This document shows, piece by piece, positions 1 to 11,400 of a stretch of DNA of 64,000 nucleotides; positions within the stretch are counted from its first letter, which is position 1, and each line of letters opens with the position of its first letter. Location: NCBI GenBank assembly GCA_029582155.1, contig CM055903.1, forward strand, positions 36,560,353 to 36,624,352. The letters run 5' to 3'. Source of the DNA: Panopea generosa (Eukaryota; Mollusca; Bivalvia; Adapedonta; Hiatellidae). The notes under the pieces were generated by a model. The model ran no database searches. It was not told the DNA's origin and saw nothing but the letters and a program-made list of their open reading frames with translations. A program made the translations under genes and the position numbers.

Positions 1-1490
1 GAAGACCACTTGCTACAGAATTATTATATAGAATTCACCAAGCATCTGAATGACAAGACTCATCAAGCATTGGAGTGACAATGAAAACAAATAACTTGTA
101 GTCTTTGTGTGTCGTTAAAATGAATTTCTTAATCAATCTGAATGGATTACTGATTTATTATGATGTAACAAGGGTGAGGTATAGAAACTGTAATATTCTG
201 AACAAACCAATCTGCCTGACATAATTACAGAATTCAAGACCAAATTGAAAAAAAAAAATGGATAATGTCAAAATCTTATGATCTATTTTATGAGAAAGAT
301 CTAAATTTCCTGGAGGAATTATTGCCATGGATCTTAACATTCTCTGTGTTTTGATGTCATAAATCTGTTTTTGATTATTAAATATTTGTCATTATGGCAA
401 TTGTAGTACATTGATATGTTGTGTTTCATATTGTCAGAGGAGACAGTGGAATTAAGAAGAGAACAGTTTTGTCATTTTATCATTCAAAATGAAAATAAAA
501 TTAATTAGAAGTTTTCCTTTGATTGTTATAAAGGGACAGAAAGTGTGTCGAAATAAGAAAACACGGACATAATACACCCATTAACAACTATGGTTTCATC
601 TCAGATGGATTAAAGTTTCCATTTATTTCTTATTTCTGAACTGTAAAAAAAAAGAGAATTATTGATACTGGTTGCTTATGGTATAAGAGTTACGAATAAC
701 ATGTCATTGACAGATAGAATAGAAATTACATCTAGTTATCTGAATTCAGCTTTTACATAAAATTCACATCATGTGATGTTCTTGAAACCAGAAAATATGC
801 TTTACAATGGCAATGCATGCATTTTAATTGCTTTTTACAGAGAACATTGTATTTAAATGTTAACTTGCTGTTCACAACAAAGAAAGATTTGCAGGCTGAT
901 CACAGGCCTTGGAAAAAACCTTGAAAATGGTGTATTATCTTGGATTTGAGTAGTCAAAGGTGATAAACATTCAGTAAATTGTTCGTTCTTTGCAGCATTG
1001 ACTTGAAGCAAATTTAAGGTGACAGTTGGTATTAAACTAAAATATGTGTAAACCAATAGAGGAAACTAAGTCTTTGAATTTAATATTCAGAAGTCTTGAG
1101 AACCTCTAAAATTTACTCTTAGAAATGTGGGCAAACCATGATTTGTAACCAATGTCAAGCCAGATCAATTACAGTAACTGGAAGTCTTCAGTTGGGCTTA
1201 TATTGGTGTCTGATATCAGTCAGTTGTAATAACACGACATTCGACAGCAGATTCATCACGCAGAATGGTGATTTGTGGGGCATGTCAGTGTTCACAGACC
1301 AGCTCCAGAATTTGTGGCTCTAAAAGCGTGAGAAACAAGAGATAAGAACCCATTTAACTTCACAATGTTTTGATTAAAAAGAATTTAATTGTAAAACATT
1401 GCATGCTTAAATCTTACAAGGCTTTACTTTCAGTAGAATGTATTTGAAATGTGCTTCCCTATAGGATTATTTTGATATTGTATGACTTTT
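1..1490. other. AT-rich DNA with no recognised gene
   Basis: Only short spurious ORFs are seen here. I recognise no coding pattern, RNA gene or mobile element. Confidence 0.5.
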
Positions 1491-1493
1491 GTT

Positions 1494-2190
1494 GAAGAAA
1501 ACTGATTTATACATAACACATAGTATTGCAGGATAATTGCTGAAGAAGTACTGATCTGTACATAACACATAGTGTTACAGGATAATTACTGAAGAAATAC
1601 TGATCTGTACATAACACATAGTGTTACAGGATAATTGCTGAAGAAGTACTGATCTGTACATAACACATAGTAGTACAGGATAATTGTTGAAGAAGTACTG
1701 ATCTGTACATAACACATAGTATTACAGGATAATTGCTGAAGAAGTACTGATCTGTACATTACACATAGTATTGCAGGATAATTGTTGAAGAAGTACTGAT
1801 CTGTACATTACACATATTATTGCAGGATAATTGTTGAAGAAGCTCTGACCTGTACATAACACATAGTATGCAAGATAATTGCTGAAGAAGTACTGATCTG
1901 TACATTACACATAGTATTGCAGGATAATTGTTGAAGAAGAACTGATTTATACATAACACATAGTATTACAGGATACTTGCTGAAGAAGTACTGATCTGTA
2001 CATAACACATAGTATTGCAGGATAATTGCTGAAGAAGTACTGATCTGTACATAACACATAGTATTGCAGGATAATTGCTGAAGAAGTACTGATCTGTACA
2101 TAACACATAGTATTGCAGGATAATTGCTGAAGAAGTACTGATCTGTACATAACACATAGTATTGCAGGATAATTGCTGAAGAAGTACTTA
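1494..2190. repeat. 49-bp tandem array
   Basis: About 14 units with a 49-bp period; each contains CTGATCTGTACATAACACAT and AGGATAATTGCTGAAGAA. Point differences are scattered and the last four units are almost identical. Short minus-strand ORFs are by-products of the repeat. Confidence 0.95.
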
Positions 2191-2749
2191 AGTTTTTGCA
2201 GCAACTGTCACCTTATGTTTTATGGGTAAATTATTTCTTTGTATTTTTTATGAAAAGTTTGTCTCAAAATATGTCTGATTAAATAAATAACGGCAACATA
2301 TTATAAAGTATTACATATATTTCATTAAGTTTTTTTTTATTTATTTAAAATGAAAGAAATGTTTTGATGAATGGTCTGTCCACACTCAGCTTTGATTTTA
2401 AATATGTGATAGCCTCGTGGTAGAATCACTTTATTCAAATCAGCTCTGTCATTAATAGATGTCTTTATATTATATAAATGAAAATTATAACTTATCAATG
2501 GGAATCCTGGATACCATATCTACTTACTTTGAGAAAGAAACAAGTAACTGACTGTATTAAAAGTAAAATATCCTGTAATAAATTTCAAGGTTTTGGCCAT
2601 CATTTTGGAAATTTGTAATGAGTATTATTTGGTGAATGTGACGTATGCTGAAAACTGTGTACCCGTATGTATTTTGTTATAAAAAAAAAAGTCTGAACGT
2701 AATGTAGATATACATGTATTTTTGTTCCCACAATATGTATAGTGTGTTT

Positions 2750-3362
2750 GTAAACATAACCTGGGATATTGTTGGTCTATCTACATAACCTGGGATACTG
2801 TTGGTCTATCTACATAACCCGGGATCCTGTTGGTCTATCTCCATGACCTGGGATACTGTTGGTCTATCTCCATAACCTGGGATACTGTTGGTCTATCTCC
2901 ATAACCTTGGATACTGTTGGTCTATCTACATAACCTGGGATACTGTTGGTCTATCTCCATAACCTGGGATACTGTTGGTCCATCTCCATAACCTGGGATA
3001 CTGTTGGTCCATCTCCATAACCTGGGATCCTGTTGGTTTATCTCCATAACCTGGGATCCTGTTGGTCTATCTCCATAACCTGGGATACTGTTGGTCTATC
3101 TTCATAACCTTGGATACTGTTGGTCTATCTCCATAACCTGGGATACTGTTGGTCCATCTCCATAACCTGGGATACTGTTGGTCTATCTCCATAACCTGGG
3201 ATCCTGTTGGTCTATCTCCATAACCTGGGATACTGTTGGTCTATCTACATAACCTGGGATACTGTTGATCTATCTCCATAACCTGGGATCCTGTTGGTCA
3301 ATCTCCATAACCTGGGATACTGTTTGTCTATCTCCATAACCTGGGATATTGTTGGTCTATTG
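2750..3362. repeat. 29-bp tandem array
   Basis: About 21 units of a 29-bp motif containing ATAACCTGGGATACTGTTGG. Variation is concentrated at two sites (ATACTG/ATCCTG and CTATCTC/CTATCTA). The flanks are AT-rich. Confidence 0.95.
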
Positions 3363-3364
3363 TC

Positions 3365-4560
3365 ATAAAAAAATTACAATAATTATACTCTAGCTTTTTT
3401 TCAGGCTGCAGAATTTAATTTTGGTTCATTGTTATAAAATGTGTTCTTAAGAAATGTTACAATTGCCAAATAAATCTTTAACAATGTTAAAATATTTTGA
3501 AAATTTAACTTTTTTAAATCTTTTGTCATGCCCAAATAATATTGTTTGATAGTTTTCTGCTAATATGTTGTTATTTTGCTGCGTTTGAAGCACTGTAATG
3601 GCCACTGTAATAATTGTTGTCTTGAATTGTGGAAATGGATCATTTATCTGAAATGTTTTTTTTACAGATTAAGTAGTTTTCCAGAATATAGACTGGTATT
3701 TAAGGTGTGATTTTTAGACAGATACCAGTGTTTCTATATGATATAGGTGTAATATTCTGTGGTTAATCATAATGCTATATACAGCTTGATGTCTTGTGTC
3801 ACACTATTACCCAGATACCAATGCTGTACTGTTTTATGTAAAATGATAGTTTATAGGCATATTTATATAAATGAATATTATTTGAAATGATACAGGGGTG
3901 ATGTGTTACTTATTTTTACTGTGGCAAAAGGTAATTTACATATACTGTTAACAGATATAGAATTTTAACATAGCTCAAATATATTTTTGAACAAGAACTT
4001 ATTTTTATCATTGCTTAAAGCTGGTATTGATAGAAGTAATGTACACATTTGAAAAACATTTGGTATAATCAGAAAATGTAACCAAGAAGATGAAATTGTA
4101 TGAGATAAGATTTTTATATTTTAGATTATTTGATGTAATGTTTTTAATTTGATTAAACGTTGTTTCAACATAATGAGAATAATACATATCAGTTTTTTTT
4201 ACAATTAAGCAGGCCTTAATTGGAAAGGAGTGCAAATATAAAACTTAAAAATGAAGAAATGCACTTTAATTGTTTGCAATTGAATTGCTGATATATTAGT
4301 TTATATAAAGATGATTTACATAACAATAGCCCTTTATTATTAGAATAAAACTAGATATATATAAAATGACTCATTAGGCCCCAATTATTATATAAGTCAT
4401 GGACATCTATATACCGAAACGGGTTATAATTACTATATGGACCAAGTTTTATGCTTATACAGGCCTTAATTGATGTGTAAAATGTTTTAGCTTAAAGAAA
4501 GTTGTGGTGAACTCAACATAGTCATCACAATGGAGATTCAGTGTATGTGGGTGATTCTAT
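3365..4560. other. AT-rich DNA without a recognised feature
   Basis: Short AT-rich ORFs only; no conserved motif or repeat recognised. Confidence 0.4.
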
Positions 4561-4860
4561 CCAGTCATGTCCGGCTAAGAAAAAGCATGGCACAAATGTT
4601 CACTATAATGAGCCAAAGTGTTGCCCAATAAGACCGTGGTAGCTCAAAGTTCAAGGTCACACTTAGATGTTCAAGTTCAGAAATAGGTAAAAAAATTTGT
4701 GTTGCTCCATATCTTGTAAGCCACATGAAAACTTTTGAAATCACATGACATAAATGTTCACCATTATGAGACTATGTGTTGCATGCTTAATTCAGGTCTG
4801 TAGCTAAAAGGTCAAATTCACACTTTGGGGCAAAGGTAAAAAAATATACATATCTTACAA
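4560..4860 (+). repeat. Degenerate repeat rich in AGGTCA half-sites
   Basis: Two diverged units about 158 bp apart share CATGrCAyAAATGTTCAC..ATrAG near 4587 and 4743, and GTAGCTmAAAGkTCAAG followed by CACACTT near 4640 and 4800. A fragment of a third unit sits at about 5388-5445, beyond two inserted SINEs. Several TCAAGGTCA-like nuclear-receptor half-sites occur, but function is not shown. Confidence 0.55.
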
Positions 4861-4877
4861 TTGGGCTTGCACAGCCT

Positions 4878-5164
4878 GGCCCGATTACTGCAGTTGGTAG
4901 CACATCTGACTATCAATCCAGGGGTCGTGAGTTTGAATTCCCACAGCGCCTCATTGTCTGATAATTGATATACGACAATGTGTCTGATTATCATTTGTCT
5001 CATCGCTGATTCAAGCAGGAAAGTTATCAGTTACTTGTGAAGATGGGGTGTGCTTGAGTACTGGTTAACCTTCCAGGATCCCAGGAAACAGCGATTCGGT
5101 TAACTGATTGTCTGTTAGCCCAGGATGGCATAGACGAAATGAAGCTAAATATTCAATCAATCAC
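4878..5164 (+). mobile_element. SINE family A, full-length copy
   Basis: The tRNA-derived head starts GGCCCGATTA and has a diverged B box (GAGTTTGAATTCCC). The body contains TCCAGGATCCCAGGAAACAG and TCTGTTAGCCC, and the tail is ATTCAATCAATCA. Other copies in the window are at 7681-8064, 37828-38103, 38255-38400 and 63333-63600. Confidence 0.85.
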
Positions 5165-5184
5165 TATATCAGGCCTTGAATGTA

Positions 5185-5385
5185 ACATCATGGTCTAAGA
5201 CGCTGTCATCTCACCAGATGAGGTCATGGTTTCGAGCCCAGCTCGGTCCATAACTTTGTAAGAGAAGGTTGTCAGTTACTTGTTGAAGGCAGTTAGTTCT
5301 AATTAAATTCATTTCGAGGTTTTCCTCCACCAAGTAGACTGGATATGCCATATGTAGCCTGTCAGGTGTTAAACCGTGCTTCCTG
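5185..5385 (+). mobile_element. SINE family D copy
   Basis: Starts at ATGGTCTAAGACGCTG with the internal promoter remnant GGTTTCGAGCCCAGCTCGG, then GTCAGTTACTTG, TTTTCCTCCACCAA and a degraded GTGTTAAAC end. This layout is known from tRNA-derived SINEs of bivalves. It lies just after a family A SINE and interrupts the AGGTCA-rich repeat. Confidence 0.75.
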
Positions 5386-5447
5386 GTAACATGGCACAAA
5401 TATTCATCTTAATCAGACAATGTGTTGTGCACAACTTCTTATCTTAA

Positions 5448-5937
5448 AGAAACACATCAACGTTTGAACTTTTAAAAAAAAAAATTAATTGAGTTATGAG
5501 CACATTTCCCAAACACACATATGATCAATTAGCTGTATATGAGCATATAAACACAATCCGGAACAAAATGATGCCCAAATTATAATGCGTGACTAACACT
5601 TTATAAAACAAGCGTGTAACTCACCCGAGTAAAAAAAAATTGTCAAAATGACTTTCAAGGCAGGTAAAGTACACTACGCACTAAAACGTGAAGTTTTTTA
5701 ATACGACTCGCATAATTCAATTTGAGTCCAAGTTGGAATCCTCGGCAATTTAAAAATAATTTATAAAGCGTTTGTCACGCTTTATAATTTAGACATCTTT
5801 TTTATAATTCTAAAGCGTTCTGGATAGTGTTTGTTAGCACATATACAGCTCACTGACCATATATTTATGTATGGGAAATGTGCTCACAACTCAATTGAAA
5901 AACTTTTGAAAAAAAGTTTAAACGTGGATGTGTTGCT
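5448..5937. mobile_element. MITE with long TIRs and TTAA target duplication
   Basis: A 490-bp element with TTAA at 5444-5447 and 5938-5941. The outer 18 bp are AGAAACACATCAACGTTT on the left and, reversed, AGCAACACATCCACGTTT on the right; inverted similarity extends inward about 100 bp (GAGCACATTTCCC, AGCTGTATATG). There is no coding capacity. TTAA duplication points to a piggyBac or Kolobok-type mobiliser; which one is not decided. Confidence 0.85.
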
Positions 5938-5944
5938 TTAAACA

Positions 5945-6531
5945 TAATAAAACAATAAAGGTAACATGCAAACTTTTATTTTGTGTACAAGAAAGTAGTT
6001 GCCTTTGAATGATTCTTTTGCCAACTTAATACTTCACAACGTCATGCTATTTTATCAACATGTGGTCTGAAGATGCAAGTTTCCGACTCTTCTGTTTGGA
6101 AGTCCTTTTTTTCATATATTTAGAAAAGTTTTATTGTCAAACCAATTATGAAGCTTTCATATTAAATAAAATTTAACTGAATGGTTGTATACAGGTTTAC
6201 TCTGTCATACACGAAATTTTTTTAAAATCATTTTATGTTCACAGATTGGTGTTTTCCGCGCAGTTTTGAAGTGTGTGAGTGCTGTTTTGTGGAGGAAATG
6301 AAGATAAAATTATAAACAAGTTATGGTTGTTATATTTGAACCTCCATTATATTATACATTCAGAATCCCTTAAAGGCACAGAATTTATCCTTTTCTGATA
6401 TTTTCTAGGTTTACCATGATAATTATTAATTTAAGACATCAGTATTCTTATAAACATCCATCCTTTATTGCTATGGATGTTGCTGAAAACTATGTCTCGT
6501 AAACGTCCACTTCAACTTTTTTAGAAAAAAA
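5945..6531. other. Unassigned AT-rich stretch
   Basis: No gene, RNA or repeat recognised. Confidence 0.4.
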
Positions 6532-6545
6532 TACTTTTCATGTAA

Positions 6546-6968
6546 TGAATGAATGAATAGGGTTTTACGGCATACCAACACATAGGTTATTCGACGCCAA
6601 CAGGAAGGAAGATTCGAGGTTCACTCTACATGTACAAAAACAACAAATTAACATACAGTTTAAAAAAAATAAATCAACAAATGAATATGCAGAATGAACC
6701 TAGAACCTTAATACCTGCAAAACTGCAGAGTTTCAGCAAATTCTATCGTATTACTCAATTTGTCGCTTCTTACGACATGCATAAGCCACAGTGATCCTAT
6801 TCTTGCCATCACTCATATGGCTCCCTGGAACCACACAGGGGTTGACAATTTAACCACAATAGTGAACATGACAAAAAATGATAAAATGAACATGACACCC
6901 ATTCGGAGGATTCCTACCCCTCTGCAGAGATCGACAGTGATTCTATTCTTAGCCGGAACCACAAGGGC
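6546..6968 (-). mobile_element. Dimeric retroposon X, copy 1
   Basis: Flanked by a 14-bp direct repeat TACTTTTCATGTAA at 6532-6545 and 6969-6982, read as a target-site duplication. On the minus strand it starts near AGCCCTTGTGGTTCCGG and ends CGTAAAACCC followed by an (ATTC)n tail. The body has two related halves, each with GTGTGGTTCC followed by AAGAATAGrATCACTG. Relative to copy 2 it carries about 60 extra bases near 6690-6750. Confidence 0.85.
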
Positions 6969-6984
6969 TACTTTTCATGTAAAA

Positions 6985-7680
6985 AAGCTTTCTGAATTTG
7001 CTTCTAAAATATAAATCCGCAAGCGATAATCCAATTTTTTTATTTATATATATTTTCATGTGCCAATCGTTCTGCAAGCACATGTTTGTAATAAAGGATC
7101 ATTTAACACATTCTCATGAGTAGGTACTTTGTACCACCATTGGCTGAAAAAACAGCTGTATTTATTACAGCTCAACTTTATATCATTTTTCTGGACTGTG
7201 GCTCAACTTTTAATTAGCACACATTATACAATATAATTAAAGTACCTGGTATCAATTTTATTGTCTGGATCCCTAGATATATTGTGTAATGTGGTTTAGC
7301 CAGTGTCCCTGAAAATAAATGTTGCTGTCAGGTACCCTAAATACGTCATGTAATGCATGCTAATTTGAGTGAGTCAGTGTCCAGGAAAATATTTTTGATA
7401 ATATTAACAAACTTTTGCCATTGCTAACCAACCTGTTTAAATTTAGTCAATATAGAATCCCAACATTGTTATACTTTCAGAACATAAAGCTGCCTCTGTC
7501 TGTTCATGTGCTCGTATTTCTGTTGGAAATCATTTCCGAAACATAACTCCAAAAGTACTGAAGGAAACCCAATGACACCTGGAATGTGGAAGTCCAGAGT
7601 GAAAGTACATAACTCTATCTTGAATAATGACAGAATTCTCCCCTTTTGTATTTATTTTTTGTTACAGAGCATGATAAGGG
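6985..7680. other. Unassigned stretch
   Basis: No gene is seen. The segment near 7500-7570 (AATCATTTCCGAAACATAACTCC) resembles dispersed repeats known in bivalves, but I could not delimit an element. Confidence 0.35.
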
Positions 7681-8064
7681 ATTGATTGATTGATTGATTG
7701 AATATTTAGCGTCATTTTTAAGCCATCGAGGGCTAACAGACGATCAGTTAACCTAACCACTGTTTCCTGGGATTAACCAGTACTCTAGCACACCCCATCT
7801 CCGCAAATAACTGATAACTGATCGAGGGCTAACAGACGATCAGTTAACCTAACCACTGTTTCCTGGGATTAACCAGTACTCGAGCACACCCAATCTCCGC
7901 AAGTAACTGATAACTTTCCCACTTGAATCAGTGGTGGGAGACAAATGATAATGAGACACAATGTCGTATATCAATCATCACGGAGATTGTTGCTGGGCGG
8001 GAATTCTAACTCACTACCCCTGGATTGATAGTCAGACGCGTAATCAACTGAGCTAATCGGGCCC
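7681..8064 (-). mobile_element. SINE family A with internal 96-bp duplication
   Basis: A minus-strand family A copy: its (ATTG)n tail is at 7681 and its tRNA-like head ends GGGCCC at 8064. The segment 7725-7820 is repeated directly at 7821-7916, so the copy is 96 bp longer than normal. The two halves differ at only a few bases. Confidence 0.9.
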
Positions 8065-9045
8065 AGCATATGATGATAAAGTAATCTAACAAGACTTGGG
8101 CAGTGGATAGAGGGCATTACATGTGGGGGTTGCAGTGTGCAAAACCCTATGAATAAAAAAATATGTGAATACTATCATCTTTTATTGTCATCTTCCCATT
8201 ACATCCGCTTTCCCTTAACAAGCACAACGTACTACTACTCAATAAAGCATTTGTCCACTGAGTATCCATTGGTTCTAAACCGTTAAATTGAAAATTTGTT
8301 GACACGAGAACCTCAGGTCCACTTGAGTCTTAATGTTGTATTCAATGCAGGATAACAATAAACGCTGATTTCATTGTTTCAACATATTTTATTACGTATC
8401 TTACAATATAGATATATACAAATGAACATGCGAATGGATATGACAACATCATATACATAAACTAAGCTACCATACCCAACTTTCATCTATAATTTATTAA
8501 AAATCAGGGGACACAATTCAATTTAAGGACATGTTTATTGTATTTTTCAAAGTTACACTCCTTAATGTAAGCAATATTGTACTGGGTACTCTCGGTGTCT
8601 GTCTTTGGGTAATATGCAGTCAAATGTAAATTTGGTCAGGTGTAGCAGAATTATTCTATTTTATTGCCCCGACTGGAGGCATAAACATTTGGAACACAAG
8701 TTTACGCTTCAGGACCATTTTATAGTGTTTGGTTATTATAGTGTCACCACTATTGAAAGGACCAGTCACAATGGGCTTATGAGACACCTTTATGTTATAC
8801 ACAGTTACGTATTGTTTATATACTATGCATACATTTGTTCATTCACTTGGCCATTCAATGAAATAAAGCAGTTAGATGGTTACCAAAAACTATTGCCATA
8901 TTGGGTTGTATAATATTTGTACCCTTATTTAACTTGTAGAGGTCTCATGGAAGATTTATCTATCATTCCTTCAGTGAAATAATCAGTTGACTAGTTTAAT
9001 AATGGATTTCGATTTTGAAACAAGTTCTTTCAACTTAGGCTAATC
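8065..9045. other. Stretch with a weak ORF only
   Basis: A plus-strand ORF of about 100 codons (8605-8913) begins with a non-ATG codon and has no recognisable domain. AATAAA occurs inside it near 8862. It could be transcribed UTR sequence, but nothing proves it. Confidence 0.3.
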
Positions 9046-9193
9046 ACGCTCGAAGACTTCCTGGTTAGAACCAGTACTAAGCATATGCGGAAAAGTGTCT
9101 TGCTCAAGGACACCACACGTAGCCTTGGCGGAGGATCAAACCCACGGCCCTCCGATCATGGGTTCGGTGCTCTACCACTGGACCATGCTCTCC
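9046..9193 (-). mobile_element. SINE family E copy
   Basis: The minus strand shows a tRNA-like head (GGTCCAGTGGTAGAGCACC) and B box (GTGGGTTTGATCC), then GTGTCCTTGAGCAAGACACT, a sequence common in tRNA-SINE bodies, and AGTACTGGTTCTAACCAGG. A shorter relative lies at 29787-29905. Confidence 0.65.
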
Positions 9194-9310
9194 ACACTAA
9201 GTTGAGTTGGTTGATGGTATAATCTTATGTCATTGGTTTGCATTGTAGCTAGGCGCACTCGCCGTAGTCTGGTCTGTAGATTTATGTCTGTTTGTTCCAA
9301 ATAATTATCT

Positions 9311-9311
<1 letters not shown>

Positions 9312-9351
<40 letters not shown>

Positions 9352-9362
9352 TGTCTGTCTGG
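9312..9362. repeat. (GCCT)n/(GTCT)n microsatellite
   Basis: About 50 bp of tetranucleotide repeat changing from GCCT to GTCT units. Confidence 0.9.
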
Positions 9363-9710
9363 GTCAAACATTGTTAACCGGTTTCTGAAAAGATAGGAAA
9401 TATCGTTGTTGTAAATGCAATAAGTTCTTTTTATTATTAAGCATTTCCTTCTGAATTAAAACTACAAAGAGTTAAAAATGAAAAATGTTGGAATTTTTCC
9501 CGAAACACATTTTTTAACCAAAAATATTGTGTACAAGTTTGAACATATATATATATATGTGTGTAAAGGAGAATAGAAATACACCAAATGGGATCCTTTC
9601 AATAGTATTTGACCGCGGAGTGATAAGGGTGTAAAGGTAATGGTGTGTGATAATAAATAAATTAATTAATTAATACATCCAAACAATACTGAATTCTTTA
9701 AAATTATTTA

Positions 9711-9916
9711 AAATTATTATATGCTACCTTACAATTATAAAATTATCCAGCCTAAGTTTATTTCATTAACTTATGTAAATGAAACAATTGAAACTTGAGC
9801 CCGTTATTAGAAGCAGTTAAAAACCAACTCAAGTTTCAATTATTTCATTTACATAAGTTAATGAAATAAACTTAGGCTGGATAATTTTATAATTGTAAGG
9901 TAGCATATAATAATTT
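9711..9916. repeat. 89-bp-arm near-perfect palindrome
   Basis: The left arm 9711-9799 and right arm 9828-9916 are inverted copies with one mismatch that I could see. The 28-bp spacer (9800-9827) carries TTAGAAGCAGTTAA, also found at the adjacent retroposon target site. It would form a long hairpin. Confidence 0.9.
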
Positions 9917-9926
9917 AGAAGCAGTT

Positions 9927-10284
9927 GAAGCCCGTGTGGTTCCGGCTAAGAATAGAATCACTGTCGATCTCTGCAGAGGGGTAGGAATCCTCCGAATGGG
10001 TGTCATGTTCGTTTTATCATTTTTTGTCATGTTCACTATTGTGATTAAATTGTCAACCCCTGTGTGGTTCCAGGGAGCCATGAGTGATGGCAAGAATAGG
10101 ATCACTGTGGCTTATTCATGTTGTAAGAAGTGACAAAAGTGGCATATTCATTTGTTGATGTATTTTTTTAATCTGTATGTTAATTTGTTGTTTTTGTACA
10201 TGTAGAGAGAATCTGGAATCTTCCTTCCTGTTGGCGTCAAATAACCTATAATGTGTTGGTACGCCGTAAAACCCTATTCATTCA
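9927..10284 (+). mobile_element. Dimeric retroposon X, copy 2
   Basis: A full-length 358-bp copy flanked by TTAGAAGCAGTT at 9915-9926 and 10285-10296. It begins GAAGCCCGTGTGGTTCCGGC and ends GGTACGCCGTAAAACCC plus ATTCATTCA. Variable 12-14 bp target duplications and a short-repeat tail mark it as LINE-mobilised. It is closely similar to copy 1. Confidence 0.9.
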
Positions 10285-10420
10285 TTAGAAGCAGTTAATC
10301 AATAAAATTGTCATTAATTCAGTGATTTCATTTATGGCCCAGTAATTGGACAAATAACTCGGCCAATATGCAATGGCTTAATCGATGACATTATGATATC
10401 AGTGTATTATTGGCACTTAA

Positions 10421-10750
10421 TTTAATTATGCCCCGAGGCATTGGTGTATACTGAAAACTATAATACACATTGACTTTATAACTTAATTATGCCCCAAGGC
10501 ATTGGTGTATACCGAGGCATTGGTGTATACTGAAAACTAGAATACACATTGACTTATTTTAATTATGCCCCGAGGCATTGGTGTATACTGTAAACTAGAA
10601 TACACATTAACTTAACTTAATTACGCCCCGAGGCATTGGTGTATACCGAGGCATTGGTGTATACTGAAAACTAGAATACACATTCATTTAACTTAATTAT
10701 GCCCCGAGGCATTGGTGTATACTGAAAACTAGAATACACATTCACTTAAC
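10421..10750. repeat. 61-bp tandem array
   Basis: About five units containing GCCCCGAGGCATTGGTGTAT and ACTAGAATACACATT. Two units carry an extra partial copy of the CCGAGGCATTGG segment. Confidence 0.9.
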
Positions 10751-11134
10751 TTTATATACAAGATATTACCTTCGAAATGCAGGGCAAAAAAAACACCCGA
10801 ACAAAAACCACCCCTCTCAAAATTGTGTAGGTGGACAAAAAAAAAAACACCTCATGTTTTTTACAATGTTGGCAAAGTCCACCTCATCAAATCGGCATCT
10901 AGGACAAAAAACACAGCACAAGTGTTGTTAGTAGGACAAAAAACACCATGTTTAGTTACTGTTATACATATTATACTATTTGTGCCTTTTTAGATTATAA
11001 ATTTTGTCCTAGTTTCATTTTATTTTTACAGTGGTTAACAGTGGAATTGGGTCAAACTATTAAATCAGTTAAAGGTGTTTCTCAGATTAAGGTCCTCACT
11101 TAATGACAATTAAATGTCTAATATATAGTCAGCT

Positions 11135-11400
11135 GGGTTATCTGAGTAGGTAGAGCCCCATACTCTAGTCTCGGGGTTGCCGGTTCAATCCCGGGGTAAC
11201 CCAATTAAAAATATTAACAGTTGTTCAGAGCGGACTTTGGACCGAGGGTCCATGTGATGATGCTATACACCGAGAACGATAAAGAACCAGAAGAAACTTA
11301 CGATGTGTTTCAATCTGTATCCTGCACTTTACCCAAATGACCTAAAAAGACTGACACTCGTCTGGGGTATCGCCCATATCAGAATGTAAAATAAGCTTAC
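11135..11400 (+). mobile_element. SINE family C copy
   Basis: The tRNA-like head GGGTTATCTGAGTAGGTAGA has an A box, and the B box GCCGGTTCAATCCCGGGG is followed by TAACCC closing the acceptor stem. The body is unrelated to families A, D and E. The 3' end is not sharp. Confidence 0.7.

Noticed and set aside
1494-2190. CRISPR-like regular repeats
   Set aside because: Units are contiguous with no unique spacers, the host is eukaryotic, and there are no cas genes. The same applies to the other arrays.
8605-8913. 102-codon ORF
   Set aside because: Non-ATG start, no domain, AT-rich composition.
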